Counted from the first letter of the stretch, positions 11,111 through 20,745 are shown. The stretch is DNA of 64,000 bases from Bog-756 sp963824645 (GCA_963824645.1 CAWGQC010000010.1:62001-126000); one strand, 5' to 3'. The notes: a model not told the origin generated them from the sequence alone. Translations and numbers: made by a program.

Positions 11111-12481
11111 TCAGCCGGATCTCTCTGCCGCCGATGCCAGAGGAACCGGACGACCGAGGCTCCAACTGAAGGTGTTGGGGAATTCGTTCAACGAGATCGT
11201 ATGGGACAAGTCAGCCACCGTCGGACCGACCCGGTCAGCCACCTGTTGGAGGAGGTCGCCGTCGAACCCGAAGAGACCAACGGCATTGAGACCCACGATC
11301 CGTCGGATGTCCTCCTCGGGCAGACCGCCGAACACGTAGCGCAGGATTTGCCGGTGGACAGGGGCGGCCCCCTCCAAGTGGGGATAGTCGGCACCCCACA
11401 TCAACCGATCGATGCCGATCTCGTGACGCATCTCGGCCTCGTCGCGCTTCATGAGGGACCCTCCCAGAAATACATGGCGATCGACATACTCGGAGGGCCG
11501 CCGGGACAGATACGACCGGACCGGTGCGCCGCCGTGGGTGTCGAAGAAGGACTCCATGTCACGGACCAGGGAGGGTAGCCACTGGACCCCGTTCTCGGTC
11601 ACCACCACCTTGAGGTCGGGATGACGGTCGAACACACCCCCGAAAATCATGAACCAGAGGGGACGGCGGGTGAAGACGAATACTTCGTACAACCCGAGGA
11701 ACCCTCCGTGCTTGGTGTCGTAGAGCTGCCTGGCGTCGGTCGCCGTCCCCGATGCTCCGGTGTGCAGATTGACCACCAGCCCGTGCTCCTCACAGGCGCT
11801 CCACAGAGGTTCGTAATACTCGTCGGCGTAACCGGGTAGTTCGGAGCGCAGCGACATGGCCGGCAGCATGATCCCCCCGGACAGACCCTGAGCGCGGGCC
11901 CAGGCGATCTCCTCGGTAGCCCTCTTCATGTCGTGGAGGTCGATGGGGATGCATCCGGTGCGACGACCCGGTGCGGCGGAGCAGAAATCGCTCAGCCATC
12001 GGTTGTAGGCGTGCAGTGCCGGCCATACCACTTCCAGCCCTTTGGTGGTCTGGCCACCCAGGTACATGGCCGGCGAGAGCCCACCGGCCAGGACCGGACC
12101 GGGGAAGACCACCTCGGCGTGGATGCCCTGCTCTTCGAGAACGGCCAGACGGCGACCGTCGGCATCGGAGGCGAACACCCACTCGGCGCTGTAGTTGGCC
12201 AGCCAGTCCTGCGCCGCCGCGGTGTCGACGCCCATCCCGGCCAAGCGGCGGGAGGCCACGGCCCGCACCGGATCCTCGTCGTCTATGACCCCCGGGTCGG
12301 TTCCGCCGAACATGGGGATGGCCACCGAGGAGAGGTCGCCATAGGCGGCCACCGCTTCACGGTGCACGGGGTCGACGTAGCTGAGAAAGGTATCGAGGTC
12401 CTCGGGGGCGGCGTGAGCGTCGGCCGAGACCACCACATAGGGCGCACCTGTGCGCAGACGATCACCTGCTACATCTGCCAC
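11111..12481 (-). CDS. Amidohydrolase family protein (Amidohydro_2 type, 456 aa)
   Basis: The TIM-barrel metal hydrolase/decarboxylase family is recognised by VVSADAHAAP near the N-terminus, VNLHTGASG in the middle, VVTENGVQWLP, and the C-terminal WGADYPHLEG. The C-terminal helix EEDIRRIVGLNAVGLFGF is also typical. The frame is open further upstream, but GTG 12481 has ggggaggcgag ahead of it and fits the family start (VADVAGDRLRTG). The gene lies 80 bases downstream of the EthD-like gene on the same strand and probably shares a transcript with it and the LLM oxidoreductase. Its end lies 14 bases from the convergent SRPBCC stop. Confidence 0.88.
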   Translation of the reverse strand: MADVAGDRLRTGAPYVVVSADAHAAPEDLDTFLSYVDPVHREAVAAYGDLSSVAIPMFGGTDPGVIDDEDPVRAVASRRLAGMGVDTAAAQDWLANYSAEWVFASDADGRRLAVLEEQGIHAEVVFPGPVLAGGLSPAMYLGGQTTKGLEVVWPALHAYNRWLSDFCSAAPGRRTGCIPIDLHDMKRATEEIAWARAQGLSGGIMLPAMSLRSELPGYADEYYEPLWSACEEHGLVVNLHTGASGTATDARQLYDTKHGGFLGLYEVFVFTRRPLWFMIFGGVFDRHPDLKVVVTENGVQWLPSLVRDMESFFDTHGGAPVRSYLSRRPSEYVDRHVFLGGSLMKRDEAEMRHEIGIDRLMWGADYPHLEGAAPVHRQILRYVFGGLPEEDIRRIVGLNAVGLFGFDGDLLQQVADRVGPTVADLSHTISLNEFPNTFSWSLGRPVPLASAAERSG

Positions 12482-12561
12482 CCGACTCGCCTCCCCGGCT
12501 CCGGGGTGTGTACCCCCTCGCCGTTCGAACACTACAGCGGGGGACCAGAAGGTGCCGACGC

Positions 12562-13305
12562 TCAGCCGTCGGGGCCGAAGCGGTCCCAATCCCAGGCCGT
12601 CACCGACTCGAACGGCGCGGCCAGAAGCAGACGGGACGGCGCTCCCGACCACACCTCCTCGATCCAAGGGACAAGTCTTCCACCCACCACAGCCGGCGAC
12701 TCGTCGAGGTAACAGAGGGTGATCCGTCGGTCCCCTTCACTGAACGACGGCCTGCGGATCGAGGGTGTGGTGGCGAAGGTCAGCGCACCGGCTACTCCCT
12801 CGACGGACACCAGGTCGGCCAGAATTTCGGTGTGCAGGCGGCGGAGAAAGGCATCCTGCGCGGACCGATCGGTCAGTTCCTCGACCATCAGGTAGATGCC
12901 CCGGTGGGGTCGGAAGGGGACCACTTCGTCCGAGATCAGGGTGCGCGGGGCTGCATGTGACTCGAGCAGGCGGAGTGCTCCCCGGTACTGCGAGGGCAGG
13001 GCGGCGGCAAAGCGGCCCAGCTCGGCCAGATGGCGCCCGAGCATGAGGAATTCGTCGATGGTCTCATCCACCGGCTGACCCATCAGGTAGCAGACCACGT
13101 GCTCGACCTCCGTCCAGTCTCCGACTTCGGCCGCCCGTACCTCCCGGCAGGCCGCAGTAGAGGCCCACCGCTGCCCGAGCACCATCCCGGGGATCTGGTA
13201 CTGCTCGGGCATGTGATCCATCTGGTGCCAGCGGAGATAGGAACGGTCATCGCCGGTGGCCGAGTGGTGGGAGAGCGAGAAGAAGCCGACCTTTACCCGG
13301 TTCAC
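12562..13305 (-). CDS. EthD/dimeric alpha-beta-barrel-like protein
   Basis: The N-terminus (LRWHQMDHMPEQYQIPGM) matches the WHxxEHMPER pattern of EthD-like and related dimeric alpha+beta barrel proteins. A second ferredoxin-like half may lie at about residues 130-200, so the 247-residue chain could be a tandem of two domains. GTG 13305 overlaps the stop of the upstream LLM gene by four bases (GTGA), so translation is coupled. EthD-like proteins often assist degradation pathways. The exact function is unknown. Confidence 0.65.
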   Translation of the reverse strand: MNRVKVGFFSLSHHSATGDDRSYLRWHQMDHMPEQYQIPGMVLGQRWASTAACREVRAAEVGDWTEVEHVVCYLMGQPVDETIDEFLMLGRHLAELGRFAAALPSQYRGALRLLESHAAPRTLISDEVVPFRPHRGIYLMVEELTDRSAQDAFLRRLHTEILADLVSVEGVAGALTFATTPSIRRPSFSEGDRRITLCYLDESPAVVGGRLVPWIEEVWSGAPSRLLLAAPFESVTAWDWDRFGPDG

Positions 13306-14234
13306 TGTTCGGCCACGCCGATCATGGCTTCGAGCTGTTCGAGGTAGTGGTCCAGTGAATGGTGGACGAAGGCCAACTGCACGCCGGTGGCTCCTGCGGC
13401 CGCCATTTTGTCCAGCAGCGTGCGGGCCCCTTCCGGGTCATCGAGAGGATCGGCCGGCCGACCGTTGCGTAGGACGACATCGATGGGCTCCTGACGTGAT
13501 GCCCAGGCCGGTGTATTCCGTGCCGCGGTCAACATGGCCGCTACGTCACCGGTGCGGATGTTGAAGGGCACCCATCCGTCCCCCAGAGCCACGGCGCGCC
13601 GCAGCGAGCGTGGCGTACGGCCCCCGATCCACAGGGGAACCTTGGCCTGGACAGCGCACGGATCCATCACCATGTCGCGGTAACGGTAGTAGGGGCCCGA
13701 GTATTCAGGTTGGGCCACCGAAAGTGATGATCGGAGTGCGGCCAGAGCATCATCGGCCCGCGCTCCCCGATCGTCGAACGGCACCCCCAGCAGCTCGAAC
13801 TCCGGGAGGAGCGAACCGACGCCCAGTCCCAGGATCACCCGACCGTGTGTCACCTGGTCGAGGGTTCCGTACCGCTTGGTGATCTCGAGTGGATGGTGGT
13901 AGCCGAGCACCAGGACATTGGTGGCGAATCGGATGTCGGTGGTCAGCGCGGCCAGGTAGCCGAAGGTGGCCAGCGGGTCCCAGTACCGACCTCCCCGGGT
14001 CGGGGCCACGTCGGTGGGCACCACCACGTGCTCGCTGCAAGTCAGGTGGTGATAGCCCAGTCGGTCCGCCGTCCGGGCTATAGCGGCGACGTCGTCGATC
14101 GTGCCGTGCTCCTCCCACCGCGCATGCGACCCGGGCAGCATGGTGAGCACCGGCGTGGTGATGCCGAGGGCCAATGCCGACCGATGTTCGGCTCCCACCG
14201 TCGCCGCCCTCTCGCTTTTGCCCCGAGGGGTCAC
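13302..14234 (-). CDS. LLM class F420-dependent oxidoreductase
   Basis: A luciferase-like TIM-barrel oxidoreductase, most likely using coenzyme F420 as in actinobacterial relatives. Diagnostic segments are LGYHHLTCSEHVVVP, the LATNVL-type strand (IRFATNVLVLGYHHPLEI), GRVILGLGVGSLLPEFELLG and PLWIGGRTPRSLRRAV. GTG 14234 has GGAGGAG about eight bases upstream. It is the first gene of a minus-strand unit with the EthD-like protein and an amidohydrolase. The substrate is unknown. Confidence 0.88.
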   Translation of the reverse strand: MTPRGKSERAATVGAEHRSALALGITTPVLTMLPGSHARWEEHGTIDDVAAIARTADRLGYHHLTCSEHVVVPTDVAPTRGGRYWDPLATFGYLAALTTDIRFATNVLVLGYHHPLEITKRYGTLDQVTHGRVILGLGVGSLLPEFELLGVPFDDRGARADDALAALRSSLSVAQPEYSGPYYRYRDMVMDPCAVQAKVPLWIGGRTPRSLRRAVALGDGWVPFNIRTGDVAAMLTAARNTPAWASRQEPIDVVLRNGRPADPLDDPEGARTLLDKMAAAGATGVQLAFVHHSLDHYLEQLEAMIGVAEQ

Positions 14235-14397
14235 GCCTTGTCTCCTCCGGTGTGGGTCCGAGGACTCGTCTGGTCGGACTCTTTCACTGGCTCCGACCGA
14301 GGCTGCGATGCGGTTGTGAGGCTAACACCGACGCTGCTGCGGAATCGGGTGAGGGGGACGGGCGGGGCGTGCCGTCCCGGTCTGCCATGCTCTGGTC

Positions 14398-14925
14398 ATG
14401 TTCGATGACTTACTGGAGGAGAACCGACGGTTCGCCGCCCGTTTCGACGGTGTGGGCATACCAGCTCGGGCGGCCAAGGGGCTGGCCCTGGTGACCTGCA
14501 TGGACACCCGCATGGACCCTCTCCCGGTCCTCGGACTCCGGCCCGGCGACGCCAAGATCATCCGCAACGCCGGGGGACGGGTCACCCCCGATGCGCTGCG
14601 ATCGTTGATCCTGGCCACCCGGATGCTGGGGGTGCGACGTATCGCCGTCATGCAGCACACCGACTGCGCTCTGGCCTTCACCACCGACCAGGACATCCGG
14701 CAGGGCCTGCGGGCTGGAGGGGCGCCCGATGCGGCTGACTGGGAGTTTCTGGCCATGCCCGATCCCGACGCCGACCTGCGGCGGGACGTCGATGCGGTGG
14801 GATCCTGCCCACTGCTGGCGGAGGGGGTGACTGTGGTCGGGTGGCGCTATGACGTGCGCACCGGCCTCATCGAACAGGTGATCGACCCGGTCGGCGGAAA
14901 GAGCTCCAGTCCACCGGGAGGGTAA
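14398..14925 (+). CDS. Beta-class carbonic anhydrase
   Basis: A zinc enzyme that interconverts CO2 and bicarbonate in the cytoplasm. The expected zinc ligands are Cys34 (in CMDTRMD), His87 and Cys90 (in QHTDCAL). The Asp36-Arg38 dyad is present. IIRNAGGRVTPDALRSL is the usual second signature. At 175 residues it is a short member, similar to actinobacterial homologues. It is divergent from the LLM gene at 14234 and upstream of ctaG. Confidence 0.92.
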   Translation: MFDDLLEENRRFAARFDGVGIPARAAKGLALVTCMDTRMDPLPVLGLRPGDAKIIRNAGGRVTPDALRSLILATRMLGVRRIAVMQHTDCALAFTTDQDIRQGLRAGGAPDAADWEFLAMPDPDADLRRDVDAVGSCPLLAEGVTVVGWRYDVRTGLIEQVIDPVGGKSSSPPGG

Positions 14926-14994
14926 CGTCGTCGGCCGAGCCGGCCCCGAATGGGAGGACGGCTCGACCGTCGGTAATCTGAGGTGGTGCCAGCG

Positions 14995-15876
14995 ATGAAT
15001 GGGATGGCCCGGGTTTCCCTGACTTCCCATAGCGCGCTGACCCGCTGGGAGTTCAGTCCGTTCGCAGTGCTGGTGCTGGTGGCTGCGGTGGCCGCCGCCG
15101 TCTGGTATTTGCGGGCCCAGTGGGCGCTGTCGGCCCGCGGCCGTCGCTGGAGTGGGAAGCGGACGGCGGCCTTCCTGTCCGGACTGATCGGGATCGTCGT
15201 CGCCCTGCAATCGCCGGTGGCCAGCTTCACCATGGAATACTTCCAGGCTCACGTCATCCAGCACCTGCTGTTGATGATCATCGCCCCGCCTCTGCTGGCC
15301 ATGGGGGCGCCGATGACCCTGGCTCTCCAGACCTCGAGTCGGAGCGGGAAGATCCGGCTTCTGTCCCTACTCAACTCAGGTCCGTTCAAGGCTCTGACCC
15401 ACCCACTGCCGGTGTGGTTCCTCTACTACTTCTCGATGTTCGCCTTCTTCCTCACCTTCGCCATCAACTACGCCATGGAACACATGTGGATCATGGATCT
15501 CGTCAATGTGGGTTTTCTGTTGGCTTCGACGCTCTTCTGGTGGCCGCTGGTCGGTCTCGATCCCGTCCCGCACTGGCAGATGGGCCACGGCCTACGGATG
15601 GCCAGCCTTCTCGTCGGCGTTCCCATTGAGGCGTTCCTGGCCCTCGCCCTCCTCAGCGACTCCCGTCCGGTGGCGTCCATGTACAGCTTGGGATCCACCC
15701 ACGCCGGCGCGGCCATCCTGTGGGTCGGTGCTGAGCTCCTCACCTTTCTGGCGCTCATCCCGGTGTTCGTCCAGTGGGTCCGGTCCGAGGGGCGCAAGAC
15801 AGCTCGGGAGGACGCCCGGATGGATGCCGAGCTGGCAGCCAGCGGTGCCACCACGTTCCGAGTCGTCGACCAGTAG
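14995..15876 (+). CDS. ctaG: CtaG-like (caa3-type) cytochrome c oxidase assembly factor
   Basis: A polytopic membrane protein of the DUF1404/caa3_CtaG family that helps mature cytochrome oxidase, probably in copper handling. It has about seven hydrophobic helices. The conserved QAHVIQHLLLMIIAPPLLAMGAP segment (shown in part), the NYAMEHMWIMDL region and a late helix ending FVQWVRSEGRK fit the family. ATG 14995 has AGGTGG at 14981-14986; GTG 14983 is an alternative start. No oxidase subunits are in the window. Confidence 0.88.
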   Translation: MNGMARVSLTSHSALTRWEFSPFAVLVLVAAVAAAVWYLRAQWALSARGRRWSGKRTAAFLSGLIGIVVALQSPVASFTMEYFQAHVIQHLLLMIIAPPLLAMGAPMTLALQTSSRSGKIRLLSLLNSGPFKALTHPLPVWFLYYFSMFAFFLTFAINYAMEHMWIMDLVNVGFLLASTLFWWPLVGLDPVPHWQMGHGLRMASLLVGVPIEAFLALALLSDSRPVASMYSLGSTHAGAAILWVGAELLTFLALIPVFVQWVRSEGRKTAREDARMDAELAASGATTFRVVDQ

Positions 15877-15937
15877 ACCCGCATAGCCCGTACCCGGACC
15901 CCGGCCCAGGGCGCGACGCAGGTCGCCGCCTCATGGG

Positions 15938-17017
15938 TTAGGAGGTGGAGGTGGAGGTGAAGGTGTACGTGTAGGGGGTCAGGTGGGGCGCGTTGATGAA
16001 AGCGGCCTTGCCGTTGATGGCCACCCCGACCAGGACCGCCGATGCCCCGACCTGAACAGTCATGGTTCCTTGGTTGGGAAAGGTCAACACCTTGCCGGGC
16101 GGCTGGACTCCCTCGGCCAGTGGGGTGGCCGAGCTCGAGCTGGTGATCTGGACCCAGCAGTTACCTGACGTGGCCACGGTCACCGTGTAGTGGCGCGACC
16201 CGACCGTGTAGGAGGAGCTCTGGGCGCCGCTGGTGGTCTGGACGACGGCCGTCGACTGGTGCACGACGGCCGACCCCGACCCCGCCCCCGACCCGGAAGC
16301 CCCGCCCGGGGTGTGGGGTTGGGCCACCCGCAGGATGTGTGATTGGGCCAGCCAGGTGGGGCTCCAGTTTTGGATGGCGAACCCGGCGATGACGGCCAGC
16401 ACCAGGAGGACACAAACCCAGGTGATGACCTTGAGCGATGTGGGGGCCCGCAGACGACGTCGGGCCTTGGCCACCGCCCTCTTGCTCTGTTTGATGTCCT
16501 GACGGGGTACGACGGGGAAGGTCCCGGTCGGAGGACCGGCGACCCCGTAGCCGTAGGCCCCCGAACCTCCGGGACCGGCCACTGATCCGGCGCCCACCCG
16601 TGGCACCTCGCCTGTCTGGGTGAAGGCTCGGAGATGGTCGGGCTCGCTGGTGACGGTGGTGACCACGTTGGTGACGGCACCGGAGGAGTTGCGCGGCGAC
16701 CCGTTGGCCGAAAGCGCTGCCGACCAGGCATCGAGCATCTGCAGGGCCAGTGCGTCTCCGTCCAGTCCGAGGAAGGCGGCGTAGCGACGCAGCGTGGACA
16801 GAGCCTGGGCCTGGTCGGGGAGGGCGGCCAAATCCCCGTTCTCCAGAGCCTCGATGAGGGTGATGGGCCGGCTGAGCCGGTCATGCACGGCCAGCAGGTC
16901 GAGTCCCCGCTCTTCACGGGCGTTGCGGAGCAGGCGACCGATCTCCTCGGCCGAGGAGATCGCCTGCCCTTCTTGGTCGTCGCGCCGACGGGTTGTTCCG
17001 CCGCGTGGCCGGATCAC
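15938..17017 (-). CDS. RodZ-like protein: HTH domain, one TM helix, DUF4115 domain
   Basis: The architecture is a cytoplasmic HTH_25 domain (EIGRLLRNAREERGLDLLAV ... RPITLIEALENGDLAALPD), a basic linker, one transmembrane helix near residues 200-222 (VCVLLVLAVIAGFAIQNW), a Ser/Gly-rich linker and a C-terminal beta domain of the DUF4115 type. RodZ links the MreB cytoskeleton to cell-wall synthesis, though in actinobacteria such proteins may have other roles. GTG 17017 has CAGGAG with ideal spacing; the frame upstream is open but less plausible. It is convergent with ctaG and divergent from pirin. Confidence 0.8.
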   Translation of the reverse strand: MIRPRGGTTRRRDDQEGQAISSAEEIGRLLRNAREERGLDLLAVHDRLSRPITLIEALENGDLAALPDQAQALSTLRRYAAFLGLDGDALALQMLDAWSAALSANGSPRNSSGAVTNVVTTVTSEPDHLRAFTQTGEVPRVGAGSVAGPGGSGAYGYGVAGPPTGTFPVVPRQDIKQSKRAVAKARRRLRAPTSLKVITWVCVLLVLAVIAGFAIQNWSPTWLAQSHILRVAQPHTPGGASGSGAGSGSAVVHQSTAVVQTTSGAQSSSYTVGSRHYTVTVATSGNCWVQITSSSSATPLAEGVQPPGKVLTFPNQGTMTVQVGASAVLVGVAINGKAAFINAPHLTPYTYTFTSTSTS

Positions 17018-17238
17018 CTGCTGTCTCCTGACTGTCCGCTTGTCCAAGCGTACCTGTTCACTGATGCTTTTCGGCAGAACAGATGGCAAGCTGAACTGAT
17101 CCGGGGGCACCACGGCATGGGCCGCCGGCCTTGGTGCCGGGAATGTTGCGAACGCAAGTACTGTTGCACACATCGGACCGAGACACGGTGATTGCCCGGT
17201 AGGGGATCAGCAATGACGGAGAGAATGCGAGGTCGGAC

Positions 17239-18201
17239 ATGCCGGCAGTGACAGTGGAAGATGCTCTGGCCCTTCCCAAGGTGGACAATCCCCCGGACGG
17301 GGCCGCTGAGAGGGCGGTGGTCTCGGTGACCACAGCCCCTTCCGCATTTGAGGGTGAAGGGTTCCCGGTACGTCGGGCCTTCGCCGGCGTCGACAGTAGT
17401 GCTCTGGACCCGTTCATCCACATGGATCAGATGGGAGAAGTGGAGTATGCCCCGGGTGAGCCGAAGGGGACCCCCTGGCATCCCCACCGCGGTTTCGAAA
17501 CGGTGACCTACATGATCGACGGTACCTTCCAGCACCAGGACTCGATCGGTGGCGGCGGTCTCATCACCAACGGCGATACCCAGTGGATGACCGCCGGTGG
17601 CGGGATCCTCCATATCGAGGCCCCTCCCGAAGAGCTGGTTGCCACGGGTGGTCTGTTCCACGGCATCCAGCTCTGGGTCAACCTGGCCAGCGCCGACAAG
17701 ATGATCGCTCCCCGCTATCAGGACATCGGAGCCTCCCAGGTCTCACTGGCATCCTCTCCGGACGGGGGCACCCTGTTCCGGATCATCGCCGGCGATCTGG
17801 GCGGGCACGCCGGGCCAGGATCAACCCATTCGCCCATGGCCATGGTCCATGCCACCCTGTCGGCGGGGGCCCGCACCCAGTTCCCCTGGCAGCGTGAGTT
17901 CAACGCCCTCGTCTACGTATTGGGTGGGAAGGGGTATGTGGGCAGAGCGGGCCAGCCCGTCGCCACCGGCCAGTTGGTCGTCCTCGGACCCGGTGACTTC
18001 CTCACTCTGGGAGCCGATACGAAGCAGGAGTCGCGGATGCCCAATCTCGACGTGCTCATTCTGGGCGGCCGACCCATCGGCGAGCCGGTCTATGCCTACG
18101 GTCCCTTTGTGATGAACACCCGAGCCGAGGTGGCCCAGGCCTTCGAGGACTATCAGGCCGGACGCCTGGGCACCATCCCCGCCGAACACATCGGCTCGTA
18201 A
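17239..18201 (+). CDS. Pirin family protein
   Basis: A bicupin iron protein. The N-terminal cupin carries HPHRGFETVTY (His81, His83), followed by GTFQHQDS and a metal-ligand Glu in GGILHIEAPPEE. A second cupin-like half follows (PLVYVLGG-like: NALVYVLGGKGYVG). Bacterial pirins act as quercetinases or regulators, and which applies here is unknown. At 320 residues the length is normal. ATG 17239 has gcgagg upstream. A 7-bp GC hairpin begins one base after the stop codon. Confidence 0.9.
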   Translation: MPAVTVEDALALPKVDNPPDGAAERAVVSVTTAPSAFEGEGFPVRRAFAGVDSSALDPFIHMDQMGEVEYAPGEPKGTPWHPHRGFETVTYMIDGTFQHQDSIGGGGLITNGDTQWMTAGGGILHIEAPPEELVATGGLFHGIQLWVNLASADKMIAPRYQDIGASQVSLASSPDGGTLFRIIAGDLGGHAGPGSTHSPMAMVHATLSAGARTQFPWQREFNALVYVLGGKGYVGRAGQPVATGQLVVLGPGDFLTLGADTKQESRMPNLDVLILGGRPIGEPVYAYGPFVMNTRAEVAQAFEDYQAGRLGTIPAEHIGS

Positions 18202-18219
18202 CCGGCCGGGGTCGGCCGG
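18202..18219 (+). terminator. GC-rich hairpin immediately after pirin
   Basis: CCGGCCG-gggt-CGGCCGG forms a perfect 7-bp stem with a 4-base loop directly after the TAA stop. There is no U tract, so it may be a weak terminator or an RNA-stabilising 3' structure. Confidence 0.35.
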
Positions 18220-18257
18220 GGCCCGATTGCACGCCGGCTGGATGTCAAGATGCCGCT

Positions 18258-19199
18258 GTGCTGACCAACCGTGTGACCCACATGCTCGGGATCGAAATTC
18301 CCCTGATCCAGGCGCCCATGGGATGGATCGCTCGGGCCCCGCTGGCCTCGGCGGTGTCGAACGCAGGGGCCATGGGCATCATCGAGACCTCGTCAGGCGA
18401 GCTCGACGTGATCCGCGGCGAGGTGGCCCGGATGAAGGACCTCACCGACAAACCTTTCGGCGTCAACATTGCCCAGGCCTTCGTGGCCGATCCGGCCGTC
18501 ATCGTCGACTTCGTAATCGCCCAGGGCGTGCGTTTCGTGACCACTTCGGCCGGCAGTCCCACCCGCTACACGGCACAGCTCAAGGACGCCGGGTTGACCG
18601 TGTTCCACGTGGTCCCCACCCTGCGGGCGGCCGAAAAGGCGGTCAATGCCGGGGTCGACGGCCTCATCGTGGAGGGGGGCGAGGGCGGTGGCTTCAAGAG
18701 TCCGCGCCCTGTGTCGACCATGGTGCTCCTCCCTTCGGTCACCGCCGCCTTCGACCTCCCGGTGGTGGCGGCCGGGGGCTTTCTCGACGGTCGGACCATG
18801 GCGGCCGCGCTGGCCCTCGGAGCCGAGGGAGTCCAGTTGGGCACGGCCACGGTCTCCTCGGTGGAATCGCCGGTGCATCCCCGTTGGAAGCAGGCCATCC
18901 TCGACGCCGCCGCCACGGACACCGTCTTTCTCAACAGCCATGCCTCTCCCGCCCTGCGGGCGCTGCGCACGCCCTATACCGAGCGCCTCGAGTTCGACCA
19001 CCGACGCAACGCCATGGCCGCCTTCGGCACGGTGGATGACGTCTACTTCGGGGGTCAGCTCGAGGACGGGATCGCCCTTAGTGGCCAGGTGGCCGGACGG
19101 ATCGACACCAGCCGACCGGTGGCCGACATCGTGCAGGGCTGTGTCCTCGAGTGCGAGGAGATCCTGGCCGGATTGGCCCGGCGCTACGTCAGTCTCTGA
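18258..19199 (+). CDS. Nitronate monooxygenase family protein (NMO/2-nitropropane dioxygenase)
   Basis: An FMN-dependent TIM-barrel enzyme that oxidises alkyl nitronates or related compounds. Features are PLIQAPMGWIARAPLASAVS at the start, FGVNIAQAFV, FVTTSAGSPTRY, DGLIVEGGEGGGF and VVAAGGFLDGRTMAAALALG, the FMN-phosphate site. The segment GAEGVQLGTATVSS completes the pattern. GTG 18258 is used because the family starts a few residues before the first strand. The stop overlaps the convergent MFS gene by 11 bases. Confidence 0.9.
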   Translation: MLTNRVTHMLGIEIPLIQAPMGWIARAPLASAVSNAGAMGIIETSSGELDVIRGEVARMKDLTDKPFGVNIAQAFVADPAVIVDFVIAQGVRFVTTSAGSPTRYTAQLKDAGLTVFHVVPTLRAAEKAVNAGVDGLIVEGGEGGGFKSPRPVSTMVLLPSVTAAFDLPVVAAGGFLDGRTMAAALALGAEGVQLGTATVSSVESPVHPRWKQAILDAAATDTVFLNSHASPALRALRTPYTERLEFDHRRNAMAAFGTVDDVYFGGQLEDGIALSGQVAGRIDTSRPVADIVQGCVLECEEILAGLARRYVSL

Positions 19200-20745
19200 C
19201 CAGCTCGGTTCGGTTCTGGCTCGACTCCGGATCGGCTGACGTCGGTTGGTCGAGGGCAACCTCGCCGGACACCCCGTCCACGTCGGCCAGGTCGGCGCGG
19301 CTGGCGGTGACCAGGAACACCCCGGACAGCAGAGCCACGACCAGGCAAACCGCCCCCACCAGAAAGCCCACCGTATAGCCGTGGACCTGGGCGGCCTGGA
19401 CCGTGGCCCGACTGGGCTGCCGGGACAGGAGGTACGTAGCGGTGGCCGAGGCAGCCACCGTGTTGAGCAGGGCAGTGCCCAGGGACCCCCCTACCTGTTG
19501 GGTGGTGTTGACCAAGGCACTGGCCACACCGGCATCGTTGGTGGGTACCCGGAAGAGGGCGGTGCTCTGCATGGGAACGAAGCCCAGGCCCATACCCAGG
19601 CTGATGAGGATCTCCGCCGGTAGGACGTGGGCCAGATAACCGGTCTCGGGAGTGATCTGGCTCAGCCACAGCATCCCGAGTACTGCGGCTCCGAACCCGA
19701 TGCCCATGAGCGGACGAGGACCGACTTTGGGGAGGAGCTTGCTCGAGGCCCCGGCGGCCACGATGATGCCGGCCGAAAAGGGTAGGAAAGCGAACCCTGC
19801 CTTGAGGGCGGAATAACCGAGAGTCCCCTGGAAGTAGTAGGTCAGGAAGAGGAACATCCCGAGCAGCCCGGCTCCCACCATGAACGAACTGAGGAAGGAA
19901 CCGCCGCGATTGCGCTCGAGAAGGACCCGCATGGGCAGCAGGGGATGGGCCGTCCTCAGCTCGATGATGATGAAGGCGGCGAGCAGAACCACGGCGATGC
20001 CCAGGAAGGTGAGGGTGGCGCTGGAGGCCCACCCGTCCGAAGCCGCCTTGGTGAACCCGTAGACCAGGGCCACCAGTCCGGCGGTAACGGTAACGGCACC
20101 GGGGATGTCGTAACTCGTGTTTCCGTGGGCTCGTGATTCCCTGACCACCGGCACGGCGGCCAGGGCGGCCATAGCGGCGATGGGTACGTTGACCAGCAGG
20201 CACCAGCGCCACGACGCGTACTCGGTGAGCACGCCACCCATGATCAGGCCGATGGCCGCCCCCCCACCGGAGATGGCGGCGTAGACGCCGAAGGCGGTGG
20301 CCCGCTCTTTGACCTCGACGAAGGTCACCGAGATGAGCGAAAGGGCAGCCGGAGCCAACAGTGCGGCAAAGCCGCCCTGCAGGGCCCTGGCCCCGAAGAG
20401 CATGGCGGCGTTGACCGAGACGCCACCTAGAGCTGAGGCCGCAGCGAAACCGATCAGACCGACGAGGAAGATGCGCTTGCGTCCCACATAGTCGGCGATG
20501 CGTCCGCCCAGTAGGAGAAGGCCTCCGAAGGACAGTGTGTAGGCGGTCACCACCCACTGGCGGTTGGCCGTGGAGATGTGCAGAGCGTGCTGGGCCGAGG
20601 GGAGGGCGATGGTGACGATAGAGGCGTCCAGCACCACCATCAGTTGGGCTATGGCGATAATGGCCAGAGCCAGCCATCGCTTGGGGTCCGGTTCGGTGAC
20701 GGCGCTGGGTGGTGGTGACGAGTTGGTTTCAGCGGTGATGGTCAA
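19189..20745 (-). CDS. MFS transporter, DHA2 family drug:H+ antiporter
   Basis: An EmrB/QacA-like proton-driven efflux pump of 518 residues with about 14 hydrophobic helices. It has the motif after TM1 LDASIVTIALPSAQ, the motif-A loop GRIADYVGRKRIFL, and motif C in the fifth helix region (SGGGAAIGLIMGGVL). The start is TTG 20745, supported by a strong GAGGAG site seven bases upstream. It lies 42 bases downstream of a TetR gene on the same strand, so the regulator very likely controls it. The substrates are unknown. Confidence 0.93.
   Translation of the reverse strand: MTITAETNSSPPPSAVTEPDPKRWLALAIIAIAQLMVVLDASIVTIALPSAQHALHISTANRQWVVTAYTLSFGGLLLLGGRIADYVGRKRIFLVGLIGFAAASALGGVSVNAAMLFGARALQGGFAALLAPAALSLISVTFVEVKERATAFGVYAAISGGGAAIGLIMGGVLTEYASWRWCLLVNVPIAAMAALAAVPVVRESRAHGNTSYDIPGAVTVTAGLVALVYGFTKAASDGWASSATLTFLGIAVVLLAAFIIIELRTAHPLLPMRVLLERNRGGSFLSSFMVGAGLLGMFLFLTYYFQGTLGYSALKAGFAFLPFSAGIIVAAGASSKLLPKVGPRPLMGIGFGAAVLGMLWLSQITPETGYLAHVLPAEILISLGMGLGFVPMQSTALFRVPTNDAGVASALVNTTQQVGGSLGTALLNTVAASATATYLLSRQPSRATVQAAQVHGYTVGFLVGAVCLVVALLSGVFLVTASRADLADVDGVSGEVALDQPTSADPESSQNRTELVRD

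Noticed and set aside
19184..20677. Second long frame overlapping the DHA2 efflux gene
   Set aside because: Arg/Gly/His-rich shadow translation of the real transporter frame, with no hydrophobic helices.
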